This document shows, piece by piece, positions 25,054 through 34,440 of a DNA stretch of 64,000 bases. Under the pieces are notes generated by a model. It was given only the letters and a program-made list of their open reading frames with translations. It was not told where the DNA came from and made no database searches. Each line of letters opens with the position of its first letter. Position 1 is the stretch's first letter. Made by a program: the position numbers and the translations under genes. The DNA lies in contig CAVZDY010000003.1 of the NCBI GenBank assembly GCA_963774195.1, positions 124,001 through 188,000 of the forward strand, in the 5' to 3' direction. This DNA comes from Roseiarcus sp963774195. Its GTDB lineage: Bacteria > Pseudomonadota > Alphaproteobacteria > Rhizobiales > Beijerinckiaceae.

Positions 25054-25314
25054 GAGAGGCGGAATTTGCGATCATGGATTGTAAATAACCGCGTTATTAG
25101 CATAACTGTTGCGACAATATCACACACGGCCGCGTGACGTTAAACTACGTTGGCATGAGTTGGCGGCGCACATTTTTCGTCGATTGTTGTGTGGGTTGTT
25201 CGCTGCACTTAATCTTCGGGAGCAGCAAGAATAACATCGGTGTCGCATCAGTGTCGCATCGACCGCACATCGCAACTGCGCTAGGTTTGGCCGGGGTTTG
25301 GGGTGATTCGGTCT
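25054..25314. promoter_or_regulatory. Upstream region of the PagL-like gene with tandem 11 bp-spaced repeats
   Basis: An unusually AT-rich stretch (25070-25130). Two identical GTGTCGCATC units start at 25240 and 25251, one helical turn apart. That geometry is typical of OmpR/PhoB-class response-regulator sites, and the unit loosely resembles the Pho box half-site CTGTCAT. No gene is seen in the 24921-25314 gap. Confidence 0.4.
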
Positions 25315-25929
25315 ATGTCTAAAGTTACTTTATCCGCGGCGCTCGCGGTGGCGCTGGGTGTGTCGAGCTTTGCTCAGGCGGCTGATCTTCCGTCGTCCGC
25401 GGCGCCTCCGGCGCCGGCTCCTTCCGTGCCCGTCCAGGCAGCTCTTATCTACGATCCGTCGAAATTCGAAATTCGGGGCGGCTACATGGTCGCCCCCTTC
25501 GGGGTCGAGACTGGGACGAGCGATGCCACGGTGGCGGTCGTGTTTCCGAAATGGGTCAGGCTTCCGGGCTGGCAAGACATGCTTATTCCGCGGTTCCGCA
25601 TCGGCGGCGTCGCCAATCTGAGCGGCCGGACCAGCTACGCCTATGCGGACGGCCTCTGGACCGCGAATTTCAATCGAGCCTTCGCCGAGATCTTCTTCGG
25701 CGGCCTCATTCACGACGGTCCTCTCGTCAATAACGTCGATCCTACCGCGACCGCGCTCGGATGTCGCGAGTTGTATCATCTCGGCGGCGATCTGGGATAT
25801 CGGATCGATCAACACTGGAGCGTCATCGCTACGTTCGAACATGGCTCCAATGGCGAGCCCACATTGTCGAACTGCCCCCAAAATAGAGGGCTTAACGTAG
25901 CGGGCGTCAGTCTCGGTTATTCCTTTTAG
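25315..25929 (+). CDS. PagL-like lipid A 3-O-deacylase (acyloxyacyl hydrolase family)
   Basis: A 204-residue outer membrane protein. A Sec signal (VTLSAALAVALGVSSFAQA-A) leads into alternating beta strands. Near the C-terminus, ATFEHGSNGEP...NRGLNVAGVSLGYSF matches the PagL pattern HxSNG..(N)xGLN..GVxLGY, with catalytic His and Ser. It ends in an aromatic residue (SF), as outer membrane barrels do. PagL removes a 3-O acyl chain from lipid A; since lipid A synthesis genes lie just downstream, remodelling of the same molecule is plausible. A Pro-rich linker follows the signal. Confidence 0.78.
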   Translation: MSKVTLSAALAVALGVSSFAQAADLPSSAAPPAPAPSVPVQAALIYDPSKFEIRGGYMVAPFGVETGTSDATVAVVFPKWVRLPGWQDMLIPRFRIGGVANLSGRTSYAYADGLWTANFNRAFAEIFFGGLIHDGPLVNNVDPTATALGCRELYHLGGDLGYRIDQHWSVIATFEHGSNGEPTLSNCPQNRGLNVAGVSLGYSF

Positions 25930-26066
25930 GGACCGTCGCTTCTAGGCTTGGCGCGGGGTGGGCTGATCCGTCGGCTCGCCGCGCCTTGCTTTAACGGGCG
26001 CGAGCGGTCATTCTTCCCGGAAGCGCCCGTTGGGGCGCGCTTTCGGGTCGCCGGGGACAGGCCGCT

Positions 26067-26762
26067 ATGACCTCCGCGCATACGCTAGGTGGGGGATTCC
26101 ATCGCTCACTGGCTGCGCGCCTGCGGTCGTGGTTCTTCACAGGATTGGTGATCTTCGGCCCAGTCGCCGTCACGGCTTATATCGCCTGGTGGTTCATCGA
26201 CACGGTGGACAATTGGGTCAAGCCGATCGTGCCGAGCGTCATCTGGCCCGATTCCTATCTCCCGTTTCACGTCCCCGGCTTCGGTGTCATCATCGTCGTC
26301 ATCGGGCTTACATTGCTCGGCTTCTTCGCCGCCAACCTCGCCGGGCGCACCTTGGTGGCGACGGGGGAGGCGATCGTCGACCGCACGCCGCTGGTGCGGG
26401 GAATTTACAAGGGCGTAAAGCAGATTTTTGAGACGCTGTTCAGCCAGAGCGGCTCTCATTTTCGCAAGGTCGGCCTGGTCGAATTTCCCTCGAAGGGGTC
26501 GTGGTCGGTCGTCTTTATCTCCGCCGCTCCGGTTCCTGTCGTGGCCGACGCCCTGCCGGCCAGCGGCATGACGTCGGTGTTCTTGCCGTGCACGCCGAAT
26601 CCGACGACTGGCTTCTACTTCTTCGTCCCGACCGCCGACGTTATCGAATTGCCGATCACGCCAGAGGACGCCGCCAAGCTGATCATGTCGGCCGGCTTGA
26701 TCCAGCCCGAGACCCAGGCGACGCTCGCCGCGCTCGCGGCAGCGGCGCGCAAGCGCGCCTAG
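26067..26762 (+). CDS. DUF502 family membrane protein
   Basis: A 231-residue protein with two transmembrane helices (about 22-48 and 72-92), then a soluble domain starting VDRTPLVRGIYKGVKQIFETLF, the strongest DUF502 block, with VGLVEFPSKGSWSVVFI and FVPTADVIELPIT. The family is widespread in bacteria and has no established function. It lies upstream of frr but 190 bp away, so operon membership is unclear. The C-terminus is Ala-rich. Confidence 0.87.
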   Translation: MTSAHTLGGGFHRSLAARLRSWFFTGLVIFGPVAVTAYIAWWFIDTVDNWVKPIVPSVIWPDSYLPFHVPGFGVIIVVIGLTLLGFFAANLAGRTLVATGEAIVDRTPLVRGIYKGVKQIFETLFSQSGSHFRKVGLVEFPSKGSWSVVFISAAPVPVVADALPASGMTSVFLPCTPNPTTGFYFFVPTADVIELPITPEDAAKLIMSAGLIQPETQATLAALAAAARKRA

Positions 26763-26952
26763 ATCGCTCGAAGCGCGCTTTTGGCGATAAGCCGGCGTCC
26801 AACTTTTCGCCGCGCCCCTGACCCCGCTTCGCGGCTGTCATGCGCCGCAAGCTATGCTATTGATCGGCGCCGCGCTCGACAGCGGCGCGAATTGGCCGCG
26901 CTGGCTGCGGCGCGAATTTTTTATCCATGTAACGAGAGATGTGGGTTCCCCG

Positions 26953-27519
26953 ATGGCGTCCTTGCCGACATTCGATCTCGCCGACCTCAAGCGCCGCATG
27001 CAGGGCGCCCAGGCGAGCCTGAAACATGAGTTGGGTGGACTGCGCACCGGACGCGCCAGCGCCAGCCTCCTCGAGCCTGTTCAGGTCGAGGCCTACGGTC
27101 AGCGGATGCCGATCACCCAAGTGGCGTCGATCAGTGTGCCCGAACCGCGGGCGCTGTCCGTGTCGGTTTGGGACAAGGGCATGGTCCAGGCGGTCGACAA
27201 GGCGATCCGCGACGCGAATCTGGGTCTGAGCCCGACCGTGGAAGGCACGACGTTGCGCATCCGCATCCCCGAGCTCAACGAGCAGCGCCGCAAGGAGATG
27301 GTCAAGGTCGCGCACAAATACGCCGAGGACGCGCGCGTCGCGGTCCGCCATGTCCGCCGCGACGGCATTGACGTTCTCAAGAAGCTCCTGAAGGAGCACG
27401 CGATCGCAGAGGACGACGAAAAGCGCCAGGAATCCGAGGTGCAGAAGGCGACCGACCAGGCGATCACTGAGATCGACGGCTTGCTCGCGGCCAAAGAAAA
27501 GGAAATCATGCAGGTTTAG
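26953..27519 (+). CDS. frr: Ribosome recycling factor
   Basis: A 188-residue factor that splits the post-termination ribosome with EF-G. Conserved blocks: SLKHELGGLRTGRASASLLEPVQVEAYG, ISVPEPRALSVSVWDKG, GTTLRIRIPELNEQRRKEMVKVAHKYAEDARVAVRHVRRDG. Length is typical (185-188). I chose ATG 26953 because the family starts MA...FDLADLKRRM. It opens the conserved frr-uppS-cdsA-dxr-rseP-bamA-lpx array; pyrH and tsf, often upstream, are absent here. Confidence 0.96.
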   Translation: MASLPTFDLADLKRRMQGAQASLKHELGGLRTGRASASLLEPVQVEAYGQRMPITQVASISVPEPRALSVSVWDKGMVQAVDKAIRDANLGLSPTVEGTTLRIRIPELNEQRRKEMVKVAHKYAEDARVAVRHVRRDGIDVLKKLLKEHAIAEDDEKRQESEVQKATDQAITEIDGLLAAKEKEIMQV

Positions 27520-27543
27520 TCGCGCATTCCGCCGAGCCCCCGC

Positions 27544-28314
27544 ATGTCGTCCTCTCCCGCTGAACCTTCGAGCCTCGTCGCTGACCGCCGAGTTGCGGAG
27601 CATGTCGCGATCATCATGGACGGTAACGGCCGTTGGGCCGAGGCGCGGGGCTTGCCGCGCTTCGAGGGTCACCGGCGGGGCGTCGAGGCGGTGCGCCGGA
27701 GCGTGCGCGCGGCGATCGAGTTCGGCATTCGTTATCTCACGATATACAGTTTTTCCTCAGAGAATTGGAGCCGGCCGCCGGACGAAGTCGCGATGCTGAT
27801 GGGCCTGCTCAAGCGCTACATCCGCAACGATCTCGCCGATCTCCATCGCAACGACGTGCGGGTGCGCGTGATCGGCCAGCGGGCCGGGCTCGCCCCCGAC
27901 ATCGCAGGATTGCTTGATGAAGCGGAGACGCTGACCGCGGCCAACCGCGGCCTGACGTTGATCGTCGCCTTCAACTACGGCGCGCGTCAGGAGATCGTCG
28001 AGGCCGCGCGGCGTCTGGCGCGCGATGCGGCGGCGGGTCGGCTCGACCCGGAGGCGATCGACGCCGACCTCTTTTCGGCGCGGCTCGACGCCGCGGAAAT
28101 CCCCGATCCCGACCTCATCATTCGCACCTCCGGCGAGCAGCGGCTGTCCAATTTCCTGCTCTGGCAGGCGGCCTATGCGGAGCTGGTGTTCCTACCGATC
28201 CATTGGCCCGATTTCGATCAGGCGGCTTTCGCTGCGGCGCTGGACGAATTCGCCGCGCGGGAGCGTCGATACGGCGGCGCGAGCGCGGCCGCCGCGGTCA
28301 AATCGGCTTCGTGA
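27544..28314 (+). CDS. uppS: Undecaprenyl diphosphate synthase (isoprenyl transferase)
   Basis: A 256-residue cis-prenyltransferase making undecaprenyl diphosphate, the lipid carrier for peptidoglycan and polysaccharide. Motifs: AIIMDGNGRWAEARGLPRFEGH (catalytic Asp), YLTIYSFSSENWSRP, IVAFNYGARQEI and PDLIIRTSGEQRLSNFLLWQ with YAELVF. Cytoplasmic, membrane-associated. It lies 24 bp after frr and 8 bp before cdsA. Confidence 0.96.
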   Translation: MSSSPAEPSSLVADRRVAEHVAIIMDGNGRWAEARGLPRFEGHRRGVEAVRRSVRAAIEFGIRYLTIYSFSSENWSRPPDEVAMLMGLLKRYIRNDLADLHRNDVRVRVIGQRAGLAPDIAGLLDEAETLTAANRGLTLIVAFNYGARQEIVEAARRLARDAAAGRLDPEAIDADLFSARLDAAEIPDPDLIIRTSGEQRLSNFLLWQAAYAELVFLPIHWPDFDQAAFAAALDEFAARERRYGGASAAAAVKSAS

Positions 28315-28322
28315 GGCGCTCG

Positions 28323-29198
28323 ATGGTTGATCCCGTCCACACCCCCGCGCCAAGCGCGGGGGGCGCGATGAGCCGCCTTGGGTCGGACCTGCCGGCGCGC
28401 GCCGCGGCTGGCGTCGCGATGATGGCGATTGCGCTGGTCACGGCCTGGGTCGGCGGCTTCTGGTTCCTCGCTTTTTGGTTCGTCGCCGCTGCGCTCGTCC
28501 TCTGGGAATGGCAGAAGTTGGTCGACGGCGAGCGACTCGTGGCGAGGCTCGCGCTCGGAGCGTTGACGTTGCTTGCCTTGTCGCCGTTCGCGCTGCACGG
28601 TTCCACGAAATCGGCGCTCGGCGTGCTGCTCGCTGGGGCGGCCGTCACGGGGCTTGCTTCCGGACCAAGCCGCGTCGAGCGGATCTGGTCCGGCGCCGGC
28701 GTTCTCTACGCGGGGGCGATCCTGGCGAGCCCCGTACTGTTGCGCGCGAGCCCTGCCTATGGGCTCGCCGCCATCCTCTGGCTGTTCGCGGTCGTTTGGG
28801 GGGCTGATATCATGGCTTATTTCGGTGGCCGGCTGATTGGCGGTCCGAGGCTTTGGCCGCGCATATCTCCCGGCAAGACATGGTCGGGCGCCGCGGTCGG
28901 AGCGGTTTCCGGCGCCTTGCTCGGCGCCGTGGTCGCGCTGGTGGCGGCGCCTGCGGGCGCTCGCCTCGTTCCTATCCTGGCGCTCGGCTTCGTCGCCGCG
29001 GTGGTCGAGGCGTTCGGCGATCTTTTCGAATCCGCCGTCAAGCGCCGCTTCGACGTGAAGGATTCCAGTCATCTCATTCCCGGACATGGAGGTCTAATGG
29101 ACCGGCTCGATGGCTTCGTCGCCGCGGCGACTTTCGCAGTCGCCGTTGGTTGGGCGCGCAGCAGCGGCGATTGGATCGCCAGCGGTTTGTTCCAATGA
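28323..29198 (+). CDS. cdsA: Phosphatidate cytidylyltransferase
   Basis: A 291-residue polytopic membrane enzyme making CDP-diacylglycerol from phosphatidate and CTP. The signature near the C-terminus reads KRRFDVKDSSHLIPGHGGLMDRLDG, with GPRLWPRISPGKTWSGA and DIMAYFGGRLIGG before it, as in the family. About eight hydrophobic segments. ATG 28323 lies 8 bp after uppS; the longer upstream frame overlaps uppS coding. It overlaps dxr by 4 bp (ATGA). Confidence 0.95.
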   Translation: MVDPVHTPAPSAGGAMSRLGSDLPARAAAGVAMMAIALVTAWVGGFWFLAFWFVAAALVLWEWQKLVDGERLVARLALGALTLLALSPFALHGSTKSALGVLLAGAAVTGLASGPSRVERIWSGAGVLYAGAILASPVLLRASPAYGLAAILWLFAVVWGADIMAYFGGRLIGGPRLWPRISPGKTWSGAAVGAVSGALLGAVVALVAAPAGARLVPILALGFVAAVVEAFGDLFESAVKRRFDVKDSSHLIPGHGGLMDRLDGFVAAATFAVAVGWARSSGDWIASGLFQ

Positions 29199-30373
29199 GC
29201 GCGCTGACCCCCAAACGCCTCGTGTTGCTCGGCGCCACCGGCTCGATCGGACGGTCTTGCGCCCGCATTCTCGAGGATTTGCCCGGCCGCTTTGCGGTTT
29301 CGTCGGTGGCGGGCGGCCGCGACGGCGCGGCCCTGGCCCGCTGCGCATTAGCGCTCGGCGCGCCGTTCGCCGCTATCGCCGACCCGGCCGGCTACGCCGA
29401 ATTGAAAGAAGGGCTTTCGGGAAGCGGCGTCGAGGCGGCCGCCGGTCCGGAGGCGGTCGTCGAAGCGGCTCTGCGCGAAGCCGATCTCGTCGTCTCCGGG
29501 ATCGTCGGCGCCGCCGGGCTCGAGCCGACCTACGCCGCGATCTGCGCCGGTCGCGCGGTCGCGCTCGCCAACAAGGAGACCCTGGTCTGTGCGGGCGACG
29601 CCGTCATGGCCGCTGCGCGGAACTCGGGCGCGCGCGTGCTGCCGATGGACTCCGAGCACAACGCCATCTTCCAGGCGATTGGCGGGCGTGATTACGACAC
29701 GATCGTCAAAATGACGCTCACCGCCTCGGGCGGTCCGTTCCGCCAATGGAGCGCCGAGCGCATCGCCGCGGCGACGCGCGCCGAGGCGCTCGCGCACCCG
29801 AATTGGTCGATGGGCGCGAAGGTGACGATCGACTCCGCCAGCCTGATGAACAAGGGGCTCGAACTGATCGAGGCGCACCACTTGTTCGGCGCGCCGGCGG
29901 AGCGGCTCACCGTGGTTGTCCATCCCCAATCGATCGTGCACGGGCTCGTCTCCTTCGCCGACGGGTCGTTGATCGCCGGAATGGGGTCGCCGGATATGCG
30001 TACGCCGATCGCCCATTGCCTCGCATATCCCGACCGCATCGAATCAGGGGTCGCCGCGCCCGATCTTGCGGCGCTCGGCGCGCTGACGTTCGAGCCGGCG
30101 GATCTCGGCAGGTTTCCGGCGCTCGGCTTGGCGATCGAGGCGTTGCGGCAGGGAGGCGGGGCGCCGACCGCGCTCAACGCGGCGAATGAAATCGCCGTCG
30201 CGGCGTTCCTCGACGGCAGGATCGGCTTCGGCGCGCTGCCGCGCCTCGTCGAACGCACGATCGAATCGATGCGATCGGCCGGCGAAACGCCCGCGCCGAC
30301 GTCGGTCGCGCAGGCGCTCGAAATTCACCATGTCGCGCGAGATCGAGCGCTGTCCCTCTTGGCCTCGCCATAG
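29195..30373 (+). CDS. dxr: 1-deoxy-D-xylulose-5-phosphate reductoisomerase
   Basis: A 392-residue enzyme of the MEP isoprenoid pathway; its product feeds the IPP that UppS uses. The NADPH motif is LGATGSIGRS (about 11-20). The metal/substrate site is LPMDSEHNAIFQAIGG, the flexible loop is SGGPFRQWS, and HPNWSMGAKVTIDSASLMNKGLE and NAANEIAVAAFL follow. ATG 29195 overlaps the cdsA stop. The frame is open far upstream as a cdsA shadow. Confidence 0.96.
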   Translation: MSALTPKRLVLLGATGSIGRSCARILEDLPGRFAVSSVAGGRDGAALARCALALGAPFAAIADPAGYAELKEGLSGSGVEAAAGPEAVVEAALREADLVVSGIVGAAGLEPTYAAICAGRAVALANKETLVCAGDAVMAAARNSGARVLPMDSEHNAIFQAIGGRDYDTIVKMTLTASGGPFRQWSAERIAAATRAEALAHPNWSMGAKVTIDSASLMNKGLELIEAHHLFGAPAERLTVVVHPQSIVHGLVSFADGSLIAGMGSPDMRTPIAHCLAYPDRIESGVAAPDLAALGALTFEPADLGRFPALGLAIEALRQGGGAPTALNAANEIAVAAFLDGRIGFGALPRLVERTIESMRSAGETPAPTSVAQALEIHHVARDRALSLLASP

Positions 30374-30451
30374 TGATGGCTCATTGTAAAGGAATTGGTA
30401 ACCAAAACACGCCTGCGGCCGCGGCGCCCTCGCGGATTGCGGAGAGATGCG

Positions 30452-31600
30452 ATGGCCTTGTTGAACGAGTTGCGCGAGTTGATCGAATGGATGGGGTGGT
30501 ATCTGCTCCCGTTCATCTTCGTCATGAGCGTCATCGTTTTCTTCCACGAACTCGGCCATTATTTGGTTGGACGCTGGTGCGGGGTTAAGATCGACGCCTT
30601 CTCGCTGGGTTTCGGCCCCGAGCTGTTCGCTCGCATCGACAAGCACGGCACGCGCTGGCGTGTCGCCGCCATTCCTCTTGGCGGCTATGTTAAATTCCAT
30701 GGCGACGCCAATGCAGCGAGCGCGCCCGATCCGGCGGCGCTTGCCGCGCTCCCGCCGAGCGAGCGGACATTGACGCTGGCGGGTCAGCCGCTGCGCAACC
30801 GAGCCGCAGTCGTCGCCGCCGGGCCGATCGCCAATTTCATTCTCGCCTTCGTCATTTTCACCGCAATGTTCATGGCCTTTGGCCGCGCCGAGCACAGCGC
30901 GCGGATCGGCGGGGTGGAGGCCGGTTCGCCCGCCGCCCAAGCCGGGTTCCAATCAGGCGACATCATCAAGTCGATCAACGGCCAGCCGGTCGCCTCCTTC
31001 CAGGATCTGCAGCAGGCGACGATGCTCAGCACCGGCCTGCCGATGACCTTCGTCGTCGAACGCGCGGGCGGCGAGAAGGAGCTGACGGCGACGCCGCGAA
31101 TCGCTGTGGTGGACCAGGGCCCGCTGGGCAAGCGTCGGATGGGGCACCTCGGCTTGATGTCGTCGCGGGACCCGGCGGACGTCAAATACGAATCATGCGG
31201 CCCGGCGACCTGCGCGGCCTGGGGCGGCGAGCAGGTGTGGTTCATCGTGAAGGCGACCGGCGCCTATGTCGGCGGCCTGTTCGCGGGGCGCGAATCAGCG
31301 GACAGTCTGTCCGGTCCGATCGCCGTGTCGCAGATCGCCGGCGAAATGGCTAAGATCAACCCGTTGCAGCTTTTCAGCCTGGCAGCGCTGTTTTCCGTCT
31401 CGGTCGGTTTGATGAATTTGCTGCCGATTTCCTTGCTCGACGGCGGCCATTTGCTGTTTTACGCCCTCGAGGGCCTGCGGGGGCGTCCCTTGAGCGATCG
31501 TGTCCAGCAGATCGGCTTCAGGGTGGGCCTCGCCTTCGTCGCGCTTTTGGTGATTTTCACCACGTCGCACGATATCTTGCGCCTGGTCGGAGGCAATTAA
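30452..31600 (+). CDS. rseP: Site-2 zinc metalloprotease RseP
   Basis: A 382-residue inner membrane protease acting in envelope stress signalling and signal-peptide remnant clearance. HExxH is in VFFHELGHYLVGRW (about 31-44), and the third ligand motif in NLLPISLLDGGH near residue 335. One PDZ domain is apparent (AGSPAAQAGFQSGDIIKSINGQPV). GGAGAG precedes ATG 30452. It lies between dxr and bamA, the usual position. No rseA homologue is visible in the window. Confidence 0.95.
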   Translation: MALLNELRELIEWMGWYLLPFIFVMSVIVFFHELGHYLVGRWCGVKIDAFSLGFGPELFARIDKHGTRWRVAAIPLGGYVKFHGDANAASAPDPAALAALPPSERTLTLAGQPLRNRAAVVAAGPIANFILAFVIFTAMFMAFGRAEHSARIGGVEAGSPAAQAGFQSGDIIKSINGQPVASFQDLQQATMLSTGLPMTFVVERAGGEKELTATPRIAVVDQGPLGKRRMGHLGLMSSRDPADVKYESCGPATCAAWGGEQVWFIVKATGAYVGGLFAGRESADSLSGPIAVSQIAGEMAKINPLQLFSLAALFSVSVGLMNLLPISLLDGGHLLFYALEGLRGRPLSDRVQQIGFRVGLAFVALLVIFTTSHDILRLVGGN

Positions 31601-31850
31601 CCTTTAGTCGACCATGAATCGTGTCGTCAGGGCCACGTTATCCGGAATTGCAGTAGGTTACGCCAATTGGAGTTTGCAGGCCGGCGCAAAACGGGTAAAA
31701 GCGCATTAAACAATTGCTCGTCCAAACTGAGGGCGGGAGCCGCGTTCGAGCTCGGGCGCGGAGGGGCGAAAATGCCGGGCGCGCCGAAACGTGCGCTCGC
31801 TGGACACCGAGGCCGCTAGGCTCGGACGCAATACGGGGAAACCGGGCCAA

Positions 31851-34349
31851 ATGCACTTGTTTCGGGGTTATTTCGGGGCGCTCCTTTTGGCGGCTGCACT
31901 GGTTTGGAGCGCGCTGTCCATTGGCTCCCCGGCCATGGCGCAGGTGTCTCCACAAAGCATCGTCGTCGAGGGAGCTGGTCACACAGACGCGGCGACGGTT
32001 CGCTCCTATTTCACTGGAACCGACCAGGCGAGCGTCAATCGCGCGGTCGCCGACCTGTCGGCGACGGGCATGTTCACCAAGGTGAGCGCCCGAATCGCCG
32101 GCGGTCAGGTGATCGTTACGGTCGTCGAGTTGGCGCAGATCATCAACCGCGTCGCCTTCGAGGGTAACAAGACCCTCAAGAGCGACCAGCTTGCCGTCGA
32201 GGTTCAGTCCAAGGCGCGCACCGGCTTCGACCAGGTGAAGGCGAAGGCCGACGTGGAGCGACTTAAGGACGCCTTTCGGAAGATCGGCCGCAGCGCGACG
32301 CAGGTCACCTATCGCTTGGTGCAACTGCCGAACGGCCGCGTCGACCTCGTGTTCACGGTCAACGAAGGCGACAAGACCGGCGTGCGCGAAATCAAGTTCG
32401 TCGGCAATCACGCGGTCTCCTCCTACCGCCTGCATTCCTTGATGCAGACGACGGAGATGAACTGGCTCTCCTGGTTCAAGAACAGCGACGTTTACGATCC
32501 CGATCGCCTTGCGTCCGACGAGGAGGCGATCCGGAAGTACTACATGAAGAACGGCTACGCCGACTTCCGCATCACCAATACCGACGTCACCTATCAGAAC
32601 GATCCGGCCGGCTACCTTGTCACCATTTCGGTGGACGAGGGTCAGCAGTACCATGTCTCTGGCGTCAGCGTGACGTCGCATGTCGCCAGGGTCGACAGCA
32701 CGTCACTGAACCGCTTCGTCACTCTCCGCGCAGGCGACGTGTACAACGCCACCGAAGTCGAGAAGACGACCGATTCGCTCACGCGCGAAATGGCGCGCCA
32801 GGGCTACGCCTTCTCCGACGTGCGTCCGCATGGCGAGCGTGATGAGGCGTCCCACCAGATCGCGGTCGGCTTCACGGTCGACGACGGGCCGAAGGTCTAT
32901 GTCGAGCGCATCGACGTTGTCGGCAACACGCGGACACGCGACTATGTTATTCGCCGCGAGTTCGACATCGGCGAAGGCGACCCCTACAACCACGCCTTGA
33001 TCGAGCGCGCTGAGCGGCGCCTCAATCGTCTCGGCTACTTCAAGAAGGTCCATATCTCGACGCGACCTGGCTCGACGCCTGATCGAGTGATTGTGACGGT
33101 CGAGGTCGAGGATCAGCCGACCGGCTCGGTGAGCCTGAGCGGCGGCTATTCGACCACCGCCGGCTTCCTCGCCGAAGTGGCCTTCACCGAGAACAACTTC
33201 CTCGGCCGCGGCCAATATGTGAAGGCTAGCGTCTCCGAGGGGCAGTACAGCCGAGGCTGGGGTCTGTCCTTCACGGAGCCCTATTTCCTCGATCAGCGGC
33301 TCGCCGCCGGCTTCGACATCTTCCACAAGGAGCAGGACGAGAACGCCTACGCCTTGTACGAGACCTGGACGACCGGCGTGAACCTTCGCGTCGGCATTCC
33401 GGTCACGGACGAGTTCACGTTCCAGCCGAACTACTCGATCTATCAGTCTGCGATCGCAATCCCGAACAACACCGATCAGCCGTTCAACGACTGTCCGGCG
33501 AACGGCAATCCGTGGCTCCCGCCGGGCTTTACGACGCCGCAGCCCTCGACCGCGATCAGCAACTGCTTGGTCAATGGCGAAGCCTCCATCGCCGTGAAAC
33601 AGGCGGCCGCTATGGGCGCCATCACGACCTCGCTCTTCGGCTATTCGCTGATTTGGGATACGATCGACGACCGCAGGAATCCTAGCAACGGGCTGTACCT
33701 CGATTTCCATCAGGACGTCGCGGGCGCTGGCGGCCAGTCGCAATTCCTCCGCGAGACCTTCGACGGCAAGTACTACTATCCGATCACGGAAGACCTCGTC
33801 GGCTTCGTCAGGCTGCAGGGCGGCAACATCCAACAGATCGGCGGCGGCAACCTGCCTCTGGTCGACAACTTCAACCTCGGACCGACGTTGGTGCGCGGCT
33901 TTGCGCCGGGCGGCATCGGCGCGCGCGACATCTCCGACCCGGCGAACATCGCGGGCAACGGCCTCGGCGGCACCACCTACTTTGGCGGCACCGCAGAAGT
34001 TCAGTTCCCGCTGTTCGGCCTGCCGCGTGAGATTGGGCTCAAGGGCGCGTTGTTCGCCGATGCCGGCACGTTGTTCGGATATCAGGGTCAGACGAACTTC
34101 TCGTCCCTGTTCGGCTTGCCCAACAATACGCCCTGCTGGGCGGGTAATTCGCCGAACACGAAGACGCCTTACATCCAGAGTAACTGCCTCTCGCTCTATG
34201 ATCCGACGACCATCCGATCGTCGGTTGGCGCCAGCTTGATCTGGCAGTCGCCGCTGGGTCCGATTCGCATCGACTACGCCTACGCGGTCACCAAGGCTAA
34301 GTACGACCAGATCCAGCAGTTCAACTTCACCGGTGGCGCGCAGTTCTGA
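31851..34349 (+). CDS. bamA: Outer membrane protein assembly factor BamA
   Basis: An 832-residue Omp85 protein inserting beta-barrel proteins in the outer membrane. A Sec signal ends at SPAMA-Q (about 30). Five POTRA domains follow (about 31-420), including VEGNKTLKSDQLAV and VVGNTRTRDYVIRREFDIGEGD. The barrel (about 430-832) contains LGPTLVRGFAPGGIGARD, which carries the conserved RGF of the L6 loop, and ends GGAQF with terminal Phe. I chose ATG 31851 because the signal peptide begins there; the longer GTG start at 31791 is possible. The 250 bp leader after rseP may hold its own promoter. Confidence 0.96.
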   Translation: MHLFRGYFGALLLAAALVWSALSIGSPAMAQVSPQSIVVEGAGHTDAATVRSYFTGTDQASVNRAVADLSATGMFTKVSARIAGGQVIVTVVELAQIINRVAFEGNKTLKSDQLAVEVQSKARTGFDQVKAKADVERLKDAFRKIGRSATQVTYRLVQLPNGRVDLVFTVNEGDKTGVREIKFVGNHAVSSYRLHSLMQTTEMNWLSWFKNSDVYDPDRLASDEEAIRKYYMKNGYADFRITNTDVTYQNDPAGYLVTISVDEGQQYHVSGVSVTSHVARVDSTSLNRFVTLRAGDVYNATEVEKTTDSLTREMARQGYAFSDVRPHGERDEASHQIAVGFTVDDGPKVYVERIDVVGNTRTRDYVIRREFDIGEGDPYNHALIERAERRLNRLGYFKKVHISTRPGSTPDRVIVTVEVEDQPTGSVSLSGGYSTTAGFLAEVAFTENNFLGRGQYVKASVSEGQYSRGWGLSFTEPYFLDQRLAAGFDIFHKEQDENAYALYETWTTGVNLRVGIPVTDEFTFQPNYSIYQSAIAIPNNTDQPFNDCPANGNPWLPPGFTTPQPSTAISNCLVNGEASIAVKQAAAMGAITTSLFGYSLIWDTIDDRRNPSNGLYLDFHQDVAGAGGQSQFLRETFDGKYYYPITEDLVGFVRLQGGNIQQIGGGNLPLVDNFNLGPTLVRGFAPGGIGARDISDPANIAGNGLGGTTYFGGTAEVQFPLFGLPREIGLKGALFADAGTLFGYQGQTNFSSLFGLPNNTPCWAGNSPNTKTPYIQSNCLSLYDPTTIRSSVGASLIWQSPLGPIRIDYAYAVTKAKYDQIQQFNFTGGAQF

Positions 34350-34440
34350 TTGCGAAGCTGTCGAACGATTTCCGGGCGCGCCAGAGTTTCTGGCGCGCCC
34401 TTCGTGCTAATGAAGACGTGACCTAAAGAAGAACTCGGTC

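Noticed and set aside
24950..25060. Possible CRISPR or tRNA structure in the glmS 3' region
   Set aside because: Only one pair of inverted ends, no regular spacing, and no tRNA-like arms or CCA; it is better explained as a palindromic element.
26854..26952. Longer start for frr
   Set aside because: Upstream residues lack similarity and the family begins at the MASLPTFDL-like segment.
28853..29194. Long N-terminal extension of the dxr frame
   Set aside because: It overlaps cdsA coding and has no Dxr similarity; the ATGA overlap at 29195 is a better start.
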